From positions 1,707,001 through 1,771,000 of the forward strand of contig NZ_JAPENY010000002.1 in assembly GCF_026341825.1 (NCBI RefSeq): a stretch of DNA of 64,000 bases, read 5' to 3'. Source of the stretch: Streptomyces sp. NBC_00620 (GTDB taxonomy: Bacteria > Actinomycetota > Actinomycetes > Streptomycetales > Streptomycetaceae). The translations under genes were made by a program, and so were the position numbers. Shown here piece after piece: positions 17,382-25,920 of this stretch; positions within the stretch are counted from its first letter, which is position 1; each line of letters opens with the position of its first letter. The notes under the pieces were generated by a model, which saw nothing but the letters and a program-made list of their open reading frames with translations, had not been told where the DNA came from and searched no databases.

Positions 17382-17852
17382 TCAGCCGGACAGGGTGTCC
17401 TCGTCGACGATGTGCATAGCGGCTTCCTCGGCGGAGGCCGCTGCGCCGTCGATGCCTACGTCCGTGGCGATGAGCCCGCTCTCCTCGTCTTCGTGCGCCC
17501 CTTCGTCGGGGGCCACGAGACGGCCGGATCGGAGGGCGCCCACCTCGTTGTCCCGAGGTTCGCCGTCGGTGCCCTCGCAGTCGCCGATGCCGTCCCCGTC
17601 GGGTTCGGCGACGTCGGGGAGCTCCTCCGAGAGACGCTGGTCCAGGCTCTCGCCCCGCTGGCGTTCCTCGGCCGTCACTCCGGAGTGCTCCACCGCCCAC
17701 GGCCGCTCCGGCGGGGACCAGCCACGGTCGAGGGGATCACCGACGCCGTCGGTGTCCAGGGTGTCCTCGGCGTCGAGCAGCCCCGCGTCGTCCTGTACCT
17801 CGGATCCGTCGGGCTGGTAGACGTCGTCTCCCCATCCGTCGGCGCTGTCCAC
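17382..17852 (-). CDS. DUF5709 acidic protein
   Basis: A 156-residue, strongly acidic and probably largely disordered protein. It has the DUF5709 order: DDVYQPDGSEVQDDAGLLDAEDTLD, then LDRGWSPPERPWAVEHSGVTAEERQRGESLDQRLSEELPDV, and near the end VGALRSGRLVAPD and EEAAMHIV. The function is unknown. GTG 17852 follows CTGGAGGTACCC, a clear ribosome binding site. Downstream on the same strand is rpmE2, so the two may be co-expressed. Confidence 0.85.
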   Translation of the reverse strand: MDSADGWGDDVYQPDGSEVQDDAGLLDAEDTLDTDGVGDPLDRGWSPPERPWAVEHSGVTAEERQRGESLDQRLSEELPDVAEPDGDGIGDCEGTDGEPRDNEVGALRSGRLVAPDEGAHEDEESGLIATDVGIDGAAASAEEAAMHIVDEDTLSG

Positions 17853-18089
17853 GGGTACCTCCAGGTGGTGCGGGCCGGGCCCGGTACCGCCGCGCTCGAC
17901 GGCGGGCGCGCGGGCCGCTGGACACAGGTGTCGCCCGATGCGAACCGGGTGGTTCCCGGGGGTTCCCCGGGCCGGTGTCCACGTCCAGCCTTCCACCCCC
18001 CTTCGGCACCGCGCAACGCCACACGGTCCGACCATGGGCGCCCACGGGTGTCCAGGGGCGCCCATGGAGGACCGGCGCGGCCCGCTCGC

Positions 18090-19871
18090 TCACCCGTGCC
18101 AGGACCGCCACAGTGCCGCGTACGCGCCGTCGGCGGCGACCAGCTGGTCGTGGCTGCCGAGTTCGCTGATGCGGCCGTTCTCGACGACGGCGATGACGTC
18201 CGCGTCATGGGCGGTGTGCAGCCGGTGGGCGATGGCGACGACGGTGCGGCCGTCGAGGACGCGCGCCAGGGAGCGCTCCAGGTGACGGGCCGCGCGCGGG
18301 TCGAGGAGCGAGGTCGCCTCGTCCAGGACCAGCGTGTGCGGATCCGCGAGCACCAGCCGGGCCAGCGCGATCTGCTGGGCCTGGGCAGGGGTGAGTCCGA
18401 GCCCGCCCGATCCGACCTCCGTGTCCAGGCCGTCGTCGAGGGCCTGGGCCCAGCCGTCCGCGTCGACCGCGCCGAGCGCCGCCCACAGCTCCGCGTCGAC
18501 GGCACCCGTCCGGGCGAGCAGCAGGTTGTCGCGCAGGGAGCCCACGAAGACGTGGTGCTCCTGGTTGACCAGGGCCACGTGGGAGCGCACCTCCTCGGCG
18601 GGCATCCGGGACAGTTCCGCTCCGCCGAGCGTGATCCGGCCGTCCCGGGGCGCGTAGATGCCGGCGAGCAGCCGGCCCAGCGTGGACTTGCCCGCGCCGG
18701 ACGGGCCGACCAGCGCGAGCCGGGTGCCGGGCGCGACCGCCAGCGAGACGTCGCGCAGGACGTCCACACCGGCGCGGTAGCCGAAGTGCACCCGGTCCGC
18801 GTGCACGTCGCGCCCGTCCGGGGCCACCCCCGGGTCGCCCGCGTCGGGCTCGATGTCCCGGACACCGACCAGCCGGGCCAGCGAGACCTGGGCGACCTGC
18901 AACTCGTCGTACCAGCGCAGGATCAGCCCCACCGGGTCGACGAGCATCTGCGCGATGAGCGCGCCCGTCGTCAGCTGGCCCACACCGATCCAGCCCTGCA
19001 GGACGAAGACCCCGCCGATCATCAGGACCGAGCAGAGGACGGTGACGTGGGTGACGTTGATGACGGGGAAGAGCACCGAGCGCAGGAAGAGCGTGTAGCG
19101 CTCCCAGGAGGTCCACTCCTTGACCCGGCGATCCGACAGGTCGATCCGGCGCACGCCCAGGCGGTGGGCCTCGACGGTGCGCCCGGCGTCCACCGTCTCG
19201 GCGAGGACGGCGGCCACGGCGGCGTATCCGGCGGCCTCCGAGCGGTAGGCGGACGGCGCGCGCTTGAAGTACCAGCGGCAGCCGACCACCAGCAGCGGTA
19301 CGGCGACCAGCACGGCGGGCGCGAGAGGCGGCGCCGTCACGGCGAGTCCGCCGAGCAGCAAGGCCACCCACACGACGCCGATGGCCAGCTGAGGCACCGC
19401 CTCGCGCATCGCGTTGGCGAGCCGGTCGATGTCCGTGGTGATACGGGACAGCAGGTCGCCCGTTCCGGCGCGCTCCAGCACGCCGGGCGGCAGTCCCACC
19501 GACCGTACGAGGAAGTCCTCACGCAGGTCGGCGAGCATCCGCTCACCGAGCATGGCCCCGCGCAGCCGTACCTGACGTACGAACACGGCCTGTACGACGA
19601 TCGCGAGGACGAACAGCGCGGCCGTGCGTTCCAGATGGAGTTCGCGTGCCTGGTCCGAGACCCGCTCGACGACCGAGCCCAGCAGATAGGGCCCGGCCAT
19701 CGAGGCCAGGACGGCCACCGTGTTGACGCTGACGAGCAGCAGGAAGGCCCGGCGGTGCCGTTGGAACAGTTCGGCCACGTAGGCGCGTACGGTCGCCGGG
19801 GCGCCGACGGGCAGCGTGTTCGCCGTCGTCGGGGCCGCCGGGTCGTACGCCGGTGGCGCCAGGCCGATCAT
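18090..19871 (-). CDS. ABC exporter half, active Walker A but degenerate signature motif
   Basis: A 593-residue type IV exporter half-transporter. Six membrane helices lie in about residues 45-330 and an NBD follows from about 345 to 590. The NBD has an intact Walker A (GPSGAGKST), Walker B (TLVLDEATSLLD) and H-loop (AIAHRL), but the ABC signature reads LTPAQAQQ in place of LSGGQxQR. It starts at ATG 19871, overlapping the stop of its partner (19868) by 4 nt with GAGGAGA before it. Together they should make one heterodimer. The substrate is unknown; drug or peptide export is typical of the family. Confidence 0.9.
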   Translation of the reverse strand: MIGLAPPAYDPAAPTTANTLPVGAPATVRAYVAELFQRHRRAFLLLVSVNTVAVLASMAGPYLLGSVVERVSDQARELHLERTAALFVLAIVVQAVFVRQVRLRGAMLGERMLADLREDFLVRSVGLPPGVLERAGTGDLLSRITTDIDRLANAMREAVPQLAIGVVWVALLLGGLAVTAPPLAPAVLVAVPLLVVGCRWYFKRAPSAYRSEAAGYAAVAAVLAETVDAGRTVEAHRLGVRRIDLSDRRVKEWTSWERYTLFLRSVLFPVINVTHVTVLCSVLMIGGVFVLQGWIGVGQLTTGALIAQMLVDPVGLILRWYDELQVAQVSLARLVGVRDIEPDAGDPGVAPDGRDVHADRVHFGYRAGVDVLRDVSLAVAPGTRLALVGPSGAGKSTLGRLLAGIYAPRDGRITLGGAELSRMPAEEVRSHVALVNQEHHVFVGSLRDNLLLARTGAVDAELWAALGAVDADGWAQALDDGLDTEVGSGGLGLTPAQAQQIALARLVLADPHTLVLDEATSLLDPRAARHLERSLARVLDGRTVVAIAHRLHTAHDADVIAVVENGRISELGSHDQLVAADGAYAALWRSWHG

Positions 19872-21700
19872 GCGGTCTCCTCGATTTCTTCCAGTACGTC
19901 TTCGAGTGCGTCGTCCAGTACGGCCTCTTCGTCCAGTACCTCTGCCAGTGCGCCGGCGGCCGAGGCCTCCTCGTCGGTCTCCCGGGTCACCACGGCCCGG
20001 TACCGCGGCTCGCTGTGCAGCAGCTCGCGGTGTACGCCGACCGCCGCCACCTCGCCCTCGTGCACCAGCACGACCCGGTCCGCGTGGTCCAGGAGCAGCG
20101 GTGAGGAGGTGAAGACCACCGTCGTGCGGCCGGTGCGCAGTGAGCGGACGCCGTCGGCGATGCGTGCCTCGGTGTGCGAGTCGACGGCGGACGTCGGCTC
20201 GTCGAGGACGAGTACCTCGGGGTCGGTGATCAGCGACCGGGCCAGTGCGAGACGCTGCCGTTGGCCGCCCGACAGGGAGCGGCCGCGTTCGGTGATACGG
20301 GCGTCCATCGGGTCCTCCGCCTCCAGCGACCCCTGGGCGAGCGCGTCCAGTACGTCGCCGCACTGCGCTGCCGCCAAGGCCTCGGCGGGGCTCACCGCAC
20401 CCGACGAGGGCACGTCGAGGAGTTCGTGCAGCGAGCCGGACAGCAGCACCGGGTCCTTGTCCTGGACGAGGACGGCGGTACGGGCCGAGTCGAGGGGCAG
20501 TTCGTCCAGCGGTACGCCGCCGAGGAGCGCCGAAGTGCCCTCGACGCCGGGATGTCCGCCCAGCCGCTCGGCGAGCAGTCCCGCCAGGTCCGGGTCACCG
20601 CACACCACGGCGGTGAGCCGTCCGGAGGGCGCGAGCAGCCCGGTCGCCGGGTCGTACAGATCCCCGGCCGGCACCTCCGCCGATCGCGACCCGTCGCTGT
20701 CCATGGCGCGTTCGAGCGAGAGCACCCGGGCGGCGCGCTTGGCGGACGGGCGCGAGAAGGAGTACGCCATGGCGATCTCCTCGAAGTGCCGCAGCGGGTA
20801 GGTGAGCAGCATGACCGCGCTGTACACGGTGACCAGTTCGCCGACCGTGATCCGGCCGTCGCGGGCCAGACCCACGCCGTGCCAGACGACGGCGATCAGC
20901 AGCAGACCGGGCAGCAGCACCTGGATCGCCGAGATGAGGGACCACATCCGGGCACTGCGTACGGCGGCGTGGCGTACTTCCTGGGAGGCGCGGCGATAGC
21001 GGTCGAGGAACAGTTCCTCGCCGCCGATGCCGCGCAGCACCCGCAGGCCCGCGACGGTGTCCGAGGCCAGTTCGGTGGCGCGACCGGCCTTCTCGCGCTG
21101 GAAGTCGGCACGCCGGGTGGCCCGGGGCAGCAGCGGCAGCACGGCGAGTGCCAGGACGGGCACGCCCACGGCGACGATCACACCCAGCGCCGGCTGGTAG
21201 ACGACCAGGCCGATACAGACCAGCACGATGGTGAGCGCCGCCGCCGTGAACCGGGACACAGCCTCCACGAACCAGCCGATCTTCTCGACGTCGCCGGTGG
21301 AGACCGCGACGACCTCGCCGGCCGCGACCCGGCGGGTCAGCGCGGAGCCGAGCTGGGCGGTCTTGCGGGCCAGCAGCTGCTGGACGCGCGCGGCGGCCAG
21401 GATCCAGTTGGTGACCGCGGCGCGGTGCAGCATGGTGTCGCCCAGCGCGATGCCCGCGCCGCAGAGCACCATCAGCCCGCCGGTCAGCGCCAGCCGTGTG
21501 CCGGAGCGGTCGACGACGGCCTGGACGGCGAGGCCTACGCAGAACGGCAGCCCGGAGACCGACACGAAGTGCAGCAGCCCCCAGGCGAGGGCTTTGAGCT
21601 GCCCACCGAGCTGATTCCGGAAGAGCCACCACAGGAATCGGGGACCCGAGCGTGCGTCAGGCACTCCCGGGTCGGGATACGGAAGGTCTTGAATCTGCAT
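19868..21700 (-). CDS. ABC exporter half, degenerate Walker A and H-loop but canonical signature
   Basis: A 610-residue half-transporter with six helices in about residues 25-310 (for example LALAVLPLLPRATRRADFQREKAGRATELASDTVAG before helix 5) and an NBD at 345-580. The P-loop reads VVCGDPDLAGLLAERL with no GKS/T. The H-loop position reads VVFTSSPLLL with no His, and Walker B (VLVLDEPTSAVD) and signature (LSGGQRQR) are intact. Its missing features match exactly what the downstream partner still has. The C-terminus has an acidic repeat-like tail rich in Glu/Asp. ATG 21700 is divergent from the secreted PNGase A-like gene. Confidence 0.9.
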   Translation of the reverse strand: MQIQDLPYPDPGVPDARSGPRFLWWLFRNQLGGQLKALAWGLLHFVSVSGLPFCVGLAVQAVVDRSGTRLALTGGLMVLCGAGIALGDTMLHRAAVTNWILAAARVQQLLARKTAQLGSALTRRVAAGEVVAVSTGDVEKIGWFVEAVSRFTAAALTIVLVCIGLVVYQPALGVIVAVGVPVLALAVLPLLPRATRRADFQREKAGRATELASDTVAGLRVLRGIGGEELFLDRYRRASQEVRHAAVRSARMWSLISAIQVLLPGLLLIAVVWHGVGLARDGRITVGELVTVYSAVMLLTYPLRHFEEIAMAYSFSRPSAKRAARVLSLERAMDSDGSRSAEVPAGDLYDPATGLLAPSGRLTAVVCGDPDLAGLLAERLGGHPGVEGTSALLGGVPLDELPLDSARTAVLVQDKDPVLLSGSLHELLDVPSSGAVSPAEALAAAQCGDVLDALAQGSLEAEDPMDARITERGRSLSGGQRQRLALARSLITDPEVLVLDEPTSAVDSHTEARIADGVRSLRTGRTTVVFTSSPLLLDHADRVVLVHEGEVAAVGVHRELLHSEPRYRAVVTRETDEEASAAGALAEVLDEEAVLDDALEDVLEEIEETA

Positions 21701-21968
21701 GACGTCCCAGCGGCTCGTGTCAGGGGGGTGGAGGTAACCGTGAAATCCGCAGCCGATCGACCGCGGAGCTCGACAGCAGTCGGCAACAAACCGTGAAAGG
21801 TTCGCGTCGCAGCGTGGTCGAAAGCAAACGATTTTTCGCCTCAGGGCAAAGAATCGGCCCCACCCCGGCAGTGGTGATGGGCGACAAGGTGGACCTGAAG
21901 GCTTGAGGGATGGGTGTGAGGGAAGTGCCTCATTGCGGCCGGGGCCAACACCCCGTAGAACACCGCCC

Positions 21969-23585
21969 ATGAGAAGTCGGATCATCATGTCCATGCTCGC
22001 CGGAGTGACTCTCGTGGCGAGCGCCCTCCTCGGAGCGGGCCCGGCGTCCGCCGCCCAGTTCGCCGACCCGCCCGCGGAGTTCGGCACCGACTGGCACGAC
22101 CCGCTGACCGCGGCGCCGCCCGTCGCCAAGCCCGACACGAGATCATGCGAAGTCACCGTCGCCCAGGCGCAGTTCAGGGACTTCACGCCGTACCAGGGCA
22201 GCTACGCGCCGCCCGGCGACTGCGGCGACCGCTGGAGCAAGGTCGTGCTGCGGCTCGACGGCAACGTCAAGGGACGGCAGTACGACCGTCTCGGCTACCT
22301 CCACATCGGTGGCGTCGAGGTGTTCCGTACGTCCACTCCGCAGCCTTCGCCGGACGGCATCGAGTGGTCCGTCGAGAAGGACGTCACGCGGTACAGCGAC
22401 ACCCTGCGCACCGAACAGCCCGTCGAGATGCTCATCGGCAACGTCGTCAACGACACCTACACCGGCATCATCGACGTCAAGGTCACGCTGACCTTCTACG
22501 CCGCAGAGGGCACCGCCAAGAAGGCCGAGGCCGCGACCCCCGACCGTGTCCTCACCCTTCAGGACGGCGCCCTCACCGCACCCCGCAACAGCGAGCGCAT
22601 CGTCGCCGAGGTGTACGCGACCGGGTCCGGCGGCGGCTGCGAGGAGTACTGGTATCTGACGGTGCCCGACCCGGCGCCGTACTCCTGCAAGGCCGACAAC
22701 GGCCCCTACCGGGAGGTGCAGATCAAGGTCGACGGCCAACTCGCCGGTATCGCCGAGCCGTTCCCGACCGTGTGGACGGGCGGCTGGTCCAATCCCTTCC
22801 TTTGGTACGTGATTCCGGGCCCGCGTGCCTTTGACATCAAGCCCATCGAGTACGACCTGACGCCGTTCGCGGGACTCCTCAACGACGGTCGCCCGCACCG
22901 GATCGACGTCTCCGTCGTGGGCGTCCCCGAGGGGCAGACCGGCTGGAGCACCCCGGTCAACGTCCTCGTCTGGCAGGACGCGAAGAGCGAGCACGTGAGC
23001 GGTGCGCTCACCGAGGTCAAGACGGGCACTCTCGCCGACTCCTCGACGTACACGCCCGGTTCGGAACACCGCCTCGACACCGCAGGCAGTCACCGGCTGA
23101 CGGTCGCCGGGTACGTCGACACCTCGCACGGCCGGGTGAAGACCACGGTGAACCGCAAGCTGGCGAACACCTCCGTGCACCGCTGGACCGACGGCGAGAA
23201 CACGGACGGGCTCAAGGCCACCTGGACCGACGACGAGACGGTCACCGTCGACGGGCGGGGGCCGGCCACCGCGACGCGCACGCAGCGCACTTACACGATG
23301 GACGGGACGACCACGCTCGGCGCGGACGACCGCCTGCGCACCGTCCTGACACTCGGCGACCTGGCGGCGGTCGACGAGACGCGCGGCGGGCGGCGCACAG
23401 TGTGGTCACGGCTCGACGACACTTACGCGGGCGACACGACGTATACGGCGAACGTGCCGCGTGACCAGCGCCACGCGGTCGGTACGACGAGTGAGCGCTA
23501 CCGGCTGTACGGCTCGGCCGGGTGCTACGACCGCACCCTGGCCACCGTGCAGGGCGTACTGACGGAGGACCGCCGCAACTGCTGA
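21969..23585 (+). CDS. Secreted PNGase A-like peptide-N-glycosidase family protein
   Basis: A 538-residue protein with a clear Sec signal peptide (positive start, hydrophobic core, ASA cleavage near residue 29). The mature part matches the peptide-N4-(N-acetyl-beta-glucosaminyl)asparagine amidase A family: GYLHIGGVEVFRTSTPQP, GIEWSVEKDVTRYS, VEMLIGNVVNDTYTGII, and a second beta domain with GVPEGQTGWSTPVNVLVW. These enzymes cleave N-linked glycans from glycoproteins, so here it would act outside the cell. Several Cys pairs probably form disulfides. It is monocistronic, followed by a strong inverted repeat. Activity is inferred from the family. Confidence 0.85.
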   Translation: MRSRIIMSMLAGVTLVASALLGAGPASAAQFADPPAEFGTDWHDPLTAAPPVAKPDTRSCEVTVAQAQFRDFTPYQGSYAPPGDCGDRWSKVVLRLDGNVKGRQYDRLGYLHIGGVEVFRTSTPQPSPDGIEWSVEKDVTRYSDTLRTEQPVEMLIGNVVNDTYTGIIDVKVTLTFYAAEGTAKKAEAATPDRVLTLQDGALTAPRNSERIVAEVYATGSGGGCEEYWYLTVPDPAPYSCKADNGPYREVQIKVDGQLAGIAEPFPTVWTGGWSNPFLWYVIPGPRAFDIKPIEYDLTPFAGLLNDGRPHRIDVSVVGVPEGQTGWSTPVNVLVWQDAKSEHVSGALTEVKTGTLADSSTYTPGSEHRLDTAGSHRLTVAGYVDTSHGRVKTTVNRKLANTSVHRWTDGENTDGLKATWTDDETVTVDGRGPATATRTQRTYTMDGTTTLGADDRLRTVLTLGDLAAVDETRGGRRTVWSRLDDTYAGDTTYTANVPRDQRHAVGTTSERYRLYGSAGCYDRTLATVQGVLTEDRRNC

Positions 23586-23618
23586 GGCAACGGTGGCCGC
23601 AGAGGTCCCGGGAAGGAA

Positions 23619-23659
23619 CTCCGTGTCACGTGCATGATTTACATGGACGTGACACGGAG
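23619..23659 (+). terminator. 13-bp inverted repeat after the PNGase A-like gene
   Basis: CTCCGTGTCACGT and ACGTGACACGGAG pair perfectly across a 15-nt loop that itself contains two CATG boxes. It begins 34 nt after the stop codon at 23585. No U-run follows, so it may be a Streptomyces-type terminator or an operator for the symporter gene downstream. Confidence 0.6.
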
Positions 23660-23675
23660 GTCTCCAGCGGAATCA

Positions 23676-23716
23676 ATCACTCCTCAATAGTGATCAACGC
23701 GGAAGCGCTTTTCCGC
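23676..23716. promoter_or_regulatory. Two inverted repeats before the symporter gene
   Basis: ATCACT-N7-AGTGAT (23676-23694) and GCGGAA-N6-TTCCGC (23699-23716, with a nested AGCGCT palindrome) lie 30-70 nt upstream of the GTG start of the DAACS symporter. Both have the size of repressor or activator half-site pairs. No matching regulator gene is next to them. Confidence 0.45.
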
Positions 23717-23745
23717 ATCCCAGAATTCGTTCGGAGGAGTGCCCC

Positions 23746-25203
23746 GTGCCGCCGTCTGTACCGTCCCCGCGACGCGTCGCACACATATTGCGTACCTCAC
23801 TGTTCGCGCAGGTCGCCTGCGCGCTCGTGCTCGGAATCATCGTCGGAAAGCTGTGGCCCGACGTGGCCACGGACCTTCAACCGCTCGGCGACGGTTTCAC
23901 CCGGCTCATCAAGACGATCATCTCGCCGCTCGTGTTCTGCGTGGTCGTCGTCGGTATCGCCAAGGCCGGAGACCTGAAGGCGTTCGGCCGGATCGGGCTG
24001 AAGGCCCTGATCTGGTTCGAGGTCGCGTCCACGGCCGCTCTGCTCATCGGTCTGATCGCTGCCAACGTTGTCCAGCCGGGCTCGGGCATGAACGTCGACC
24101 CGTCCACGCTCGACACCTCGGCGGTCGACGCGAAGACGGGTGGCGGCTCGCTGCCCTCGACGACCGAGTTCATCGTCAACGCGATCCCCACCAGTTTCAT
24201 CGGCGCCTTCGCCGAGAACTCCCTGCTCCAGGTGCTGATTCTGGCCTGCCTGGTCGGTGCCGCGCTGCTCCACCTCGGCCACACCAAGGTGCCGAAGGTC
24301 CTGCCCGCCATCGAGCAGGCCCAGGAGATCATCTTCGCGGTCGTCGGCTTCATCATGCGGCTGGCCCCGATCGCGGTGTTCGGCGCGATGGCCGTCCTGA
24401 TTGGCCAGTACGGACTTGGCGTGATCGAGACGTACGCCAAGCTGATCATCCTGTGCTACGCGGCCGCCGCGCTCTTCATCGCGCTCCTCGCGGTCGCCCT
24501 CAAGGTGGTCACCGGGCTCAGCCTCTGGAAGTTCCTGCGCTACATCCGCGAGGAGATGCTCCTCGCGCTCGGCACCGCCTCCACCGAGTCCGTCATGCCG
24601 CGCGTGATGCAGAAGCTGCGCCGGGCCGGCGCCCGCGACGACGCCGTGGGTCTGGTGCTGCCGACGGGCTACTCCTTCAACCTCGACGGAGCCTCGCTCT
24701 ACCTGTCCATCGGCACGCTGTTCATCGCGCAGGCCGTGGGTGTGGACCTGAGTCTCGGCCAGCAGATCACCGTGATCCTCGTGCTCATGCTGACCAGCAA
24801 GGGCATGGCGGGCATTCCCGGTTCGGCCTTCCTCGCGCTGTCCGCGACCGCGTCCTCCCTGGGGGCCATCCCGGCCGGCGCCGTCGCCCTGCTCCTGGGG
24901 GTCGACCGCATCATGGACTCGATGCGTGTCGTGACGAACCTGCTCGGCAACTGCGTCGCGGTCTTCGCGGTGTCCCGCTGGGAGGGCGCGCTGGACGTGG
25001 ACCGGGCGAAGAAGGTGCTGGACGGGGAGATCGTGTTCGTGGAGGAAGACGAAGCGGACGAACCGGGGGCGCCGGTGGAGGAGCCCCGCTCGGCCAAGGC
25101 CGACATCCCTGCGCAGGCCGCTGAGGCCGACGTACCCGAGCAGGCTGCCGGGACCGACGTACCCGCTCGGATGACCAAGGAGCCCGCGTCCGAGGTCAGT
25201 TGA
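23746..25203 (+). CDS. dctA: Dicarboxylate/amino acid:cation symporter (DAACS)
   Basis: A 485-residue membrane transporter of the DctA/GltP family. It has about eight helices plus the re-entrant loop region. Family motifs include IISPLVFCVVVVGIA, LALGTASTESVMPRVM (the Ser-rich hairpin), TGYSFNLDGASLYLSIGTLFIAQA (the NLDG-type substrate/cation site) and GIPGSAFLALSATA. It should import C4-dicarboxylates or Glu/Asp with protons or sodium. The C-terminal 50 residues are acidic and contain a three-fold repeat of the type ADxPxQAA, unusual for the family. GTG 23746 follows CGGAGGAG. A very strong hairpin terminates it. Confidence 0.9.
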   Translation: MPPSVPSPRRVAHILRTSLFAQVACALVLGIIVGKLWPDVATDLQPLGDGFTRLIKTIISPLVFCVVVVGIAKAGDLKAFGRIGLKALIWFEVASTAALLIGLIAANVVQPGSGMNVDPSTLDTSAVDAKTGGGSLPSTTEFIVNAIPTSFIGAFAENSLLQVLILACLVGAALLHLGHTKVPKVLPAIEQAQEIIFAVVGFIMRLAPIAVFGAMAVLIGQYGLGVIETYAKLIILCYAAAALFIALLAVALKVVTGLSLWKFLRYIREEMLLALGTASTESVMPRVMQKLRRAGARDDAVGLVLPTGYSFNLDGASLYLSIGTLFIAQAVGVDLSLGQQITVILVLMLTSKGMAGIPGSAFLALSATASSLGAIPAGAVALLLGVDRIMDSMRVVTNLLGNCVAVFAVSRWEGALDVDRAKKVLDGEIVFVEEDEADEPGAPVEEPRSAKADIPAQAAEADVPEQAAGTDVPARMTKEPASEVS

Positions 25204-25225
25204 CCGCAGCTGACCGAAGTGGTCC

Positions 25226-25283
25226 CGCAACGGGCCGCGGCGCCGACTCCAGCAGTACGGAGTCGGCGCCGCGGCCCGTTGCG
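25226..25283. terminator. Bidirectional terminator with a 25-bp perfect stem
   Basis: Positions 25226-25250 and 25259-25283 are perfectly complementary over 25 bp with an 8-nt loop (AGCAGTAC). The stem is extremely GC-rich. It sits between the symporter gene and the convergent marR gene, 22 nt and 44 nt from their stops, and should terminate both. Confidence 0.9.
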
Positions 25284-25327
25284 CGGTCTCTCTTGGTCCG
25301 GGCCCACGTCGTGTCGAGTGCGTGACC

Positions 25328-25783
25328 TCAGCAGTCGTGGTCCCGCCTCGGCACCCCGTCCACCAGCGTGTTCAGGAGCCCGCCGAGTACCTCGCGCTGC
25401 CCGTCCGTCAGTGGGGCGAGGATCTCCTCCGCGGCCGAGCGGCGCGCGGCGCGCAGTTCTCCCAGGGCTTTGCGCCCCTCCTCCGTGACCTCGATGCGGA
25501 TCACCCGCCGGTTGGTGGGATCGGGCGCCCGGCGCACCATGCCGCTCGCCTCCAGGCCGTCTACCAGGGTGGTCACGGCGCGGGGCACCACCTCCAGGCG
25601 CGCGGCCAGATCGGCCATGCGGGGCGGTGAGCTGTAATGCGCGAGCGTGCGCAGCAACCGGGACTGGGCCGGTGTGATGCCCAGCTCACGATGCTCCAGA
25701 TGGCGCTTCTGGATGCGGTGCACTCGGCGGGTCAGCCGCAGCAGTTGCTCGGCGAGCAAGCCGTCGGCATCGGGGGTGGTCAT
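25328..25783 (-). CDS. MarR-family transcriptional regulator
   Basis: A 151-residue MarR protein. The winged helix spans LGITPAQSRLLRTLAHYSSPPRMADLAARLEVVPRAVTTLVDGLEASGMVRRAPDPTNRRVIRIEVTEEG, with the wing DPTNRR typical of the family, and flanking dimerisation helices. It is divergent from an ABC exporter gene with paired palindromes between them. It is therefore probably a ligand-responsive repressor of that exporter and of itself. Confidence 0.9.
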   Translation of the reverse strand: MTTPDADGLLAEQLLRLTRRVHRIQKRHLEHRELGITPAQSRLLRTLAHYSSPPRMADLAARLEVVPRAVTTLVDGLEASGMVRRAPDPTNRRVIRIEVTEEGRKALGELRAARRSAAEEILAPLTDGQREVLGGLLNTLVDGVPRRDHDC

Positions 25784-25787
25784 GTGG

Positions 25788-25809
25788 GAACAATATCAGG
25801 ACCTTGTTC
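25788..25809. promoter_or_regulatory. MarR operator candidate 1
   Basis: GAACAA (25788-25793) and TTGTTC (25804-25809) form a perfect inverted repeat with a 10-nt spacer, 5 nt upstream of the marR start codon. Size and position fit autoregulation. Confidence 0.55.
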
Positions 25810-25832
25810 ATTGTGAGTATAGGTAACAATGA
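25808..25832. promoter_or_regulatory. MarR operator candidate 2
   Basis: TCATTGT (25808-25814) and ACAATGA (25826-25832) form a perfect 7-bp inverted repeat with an 11-nt spacer containing GAGTATAGG. It abuts candidate 1, so two dimers could bind side by side over both divergent promoters. Confidence 0.55.
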
Positions 25833-25920
25833 GCTATGCTCCGCCAGGCGTCACAAATTTCCGCAAGTCGTGATCACTGATCACCGCAAGTCATCGTCGT
25901 CTCATCTCCCGTAGGAGCCC

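Noticed and set aside
13272..20801. A 2509-codon open frame on the plus strand
   Set aside because: It runs antisense across the thioesterase, helicase, L31, DUF5709 and both ABC genes. Its composition is the usual shadow of high-GC genes and it has no domain of its own.
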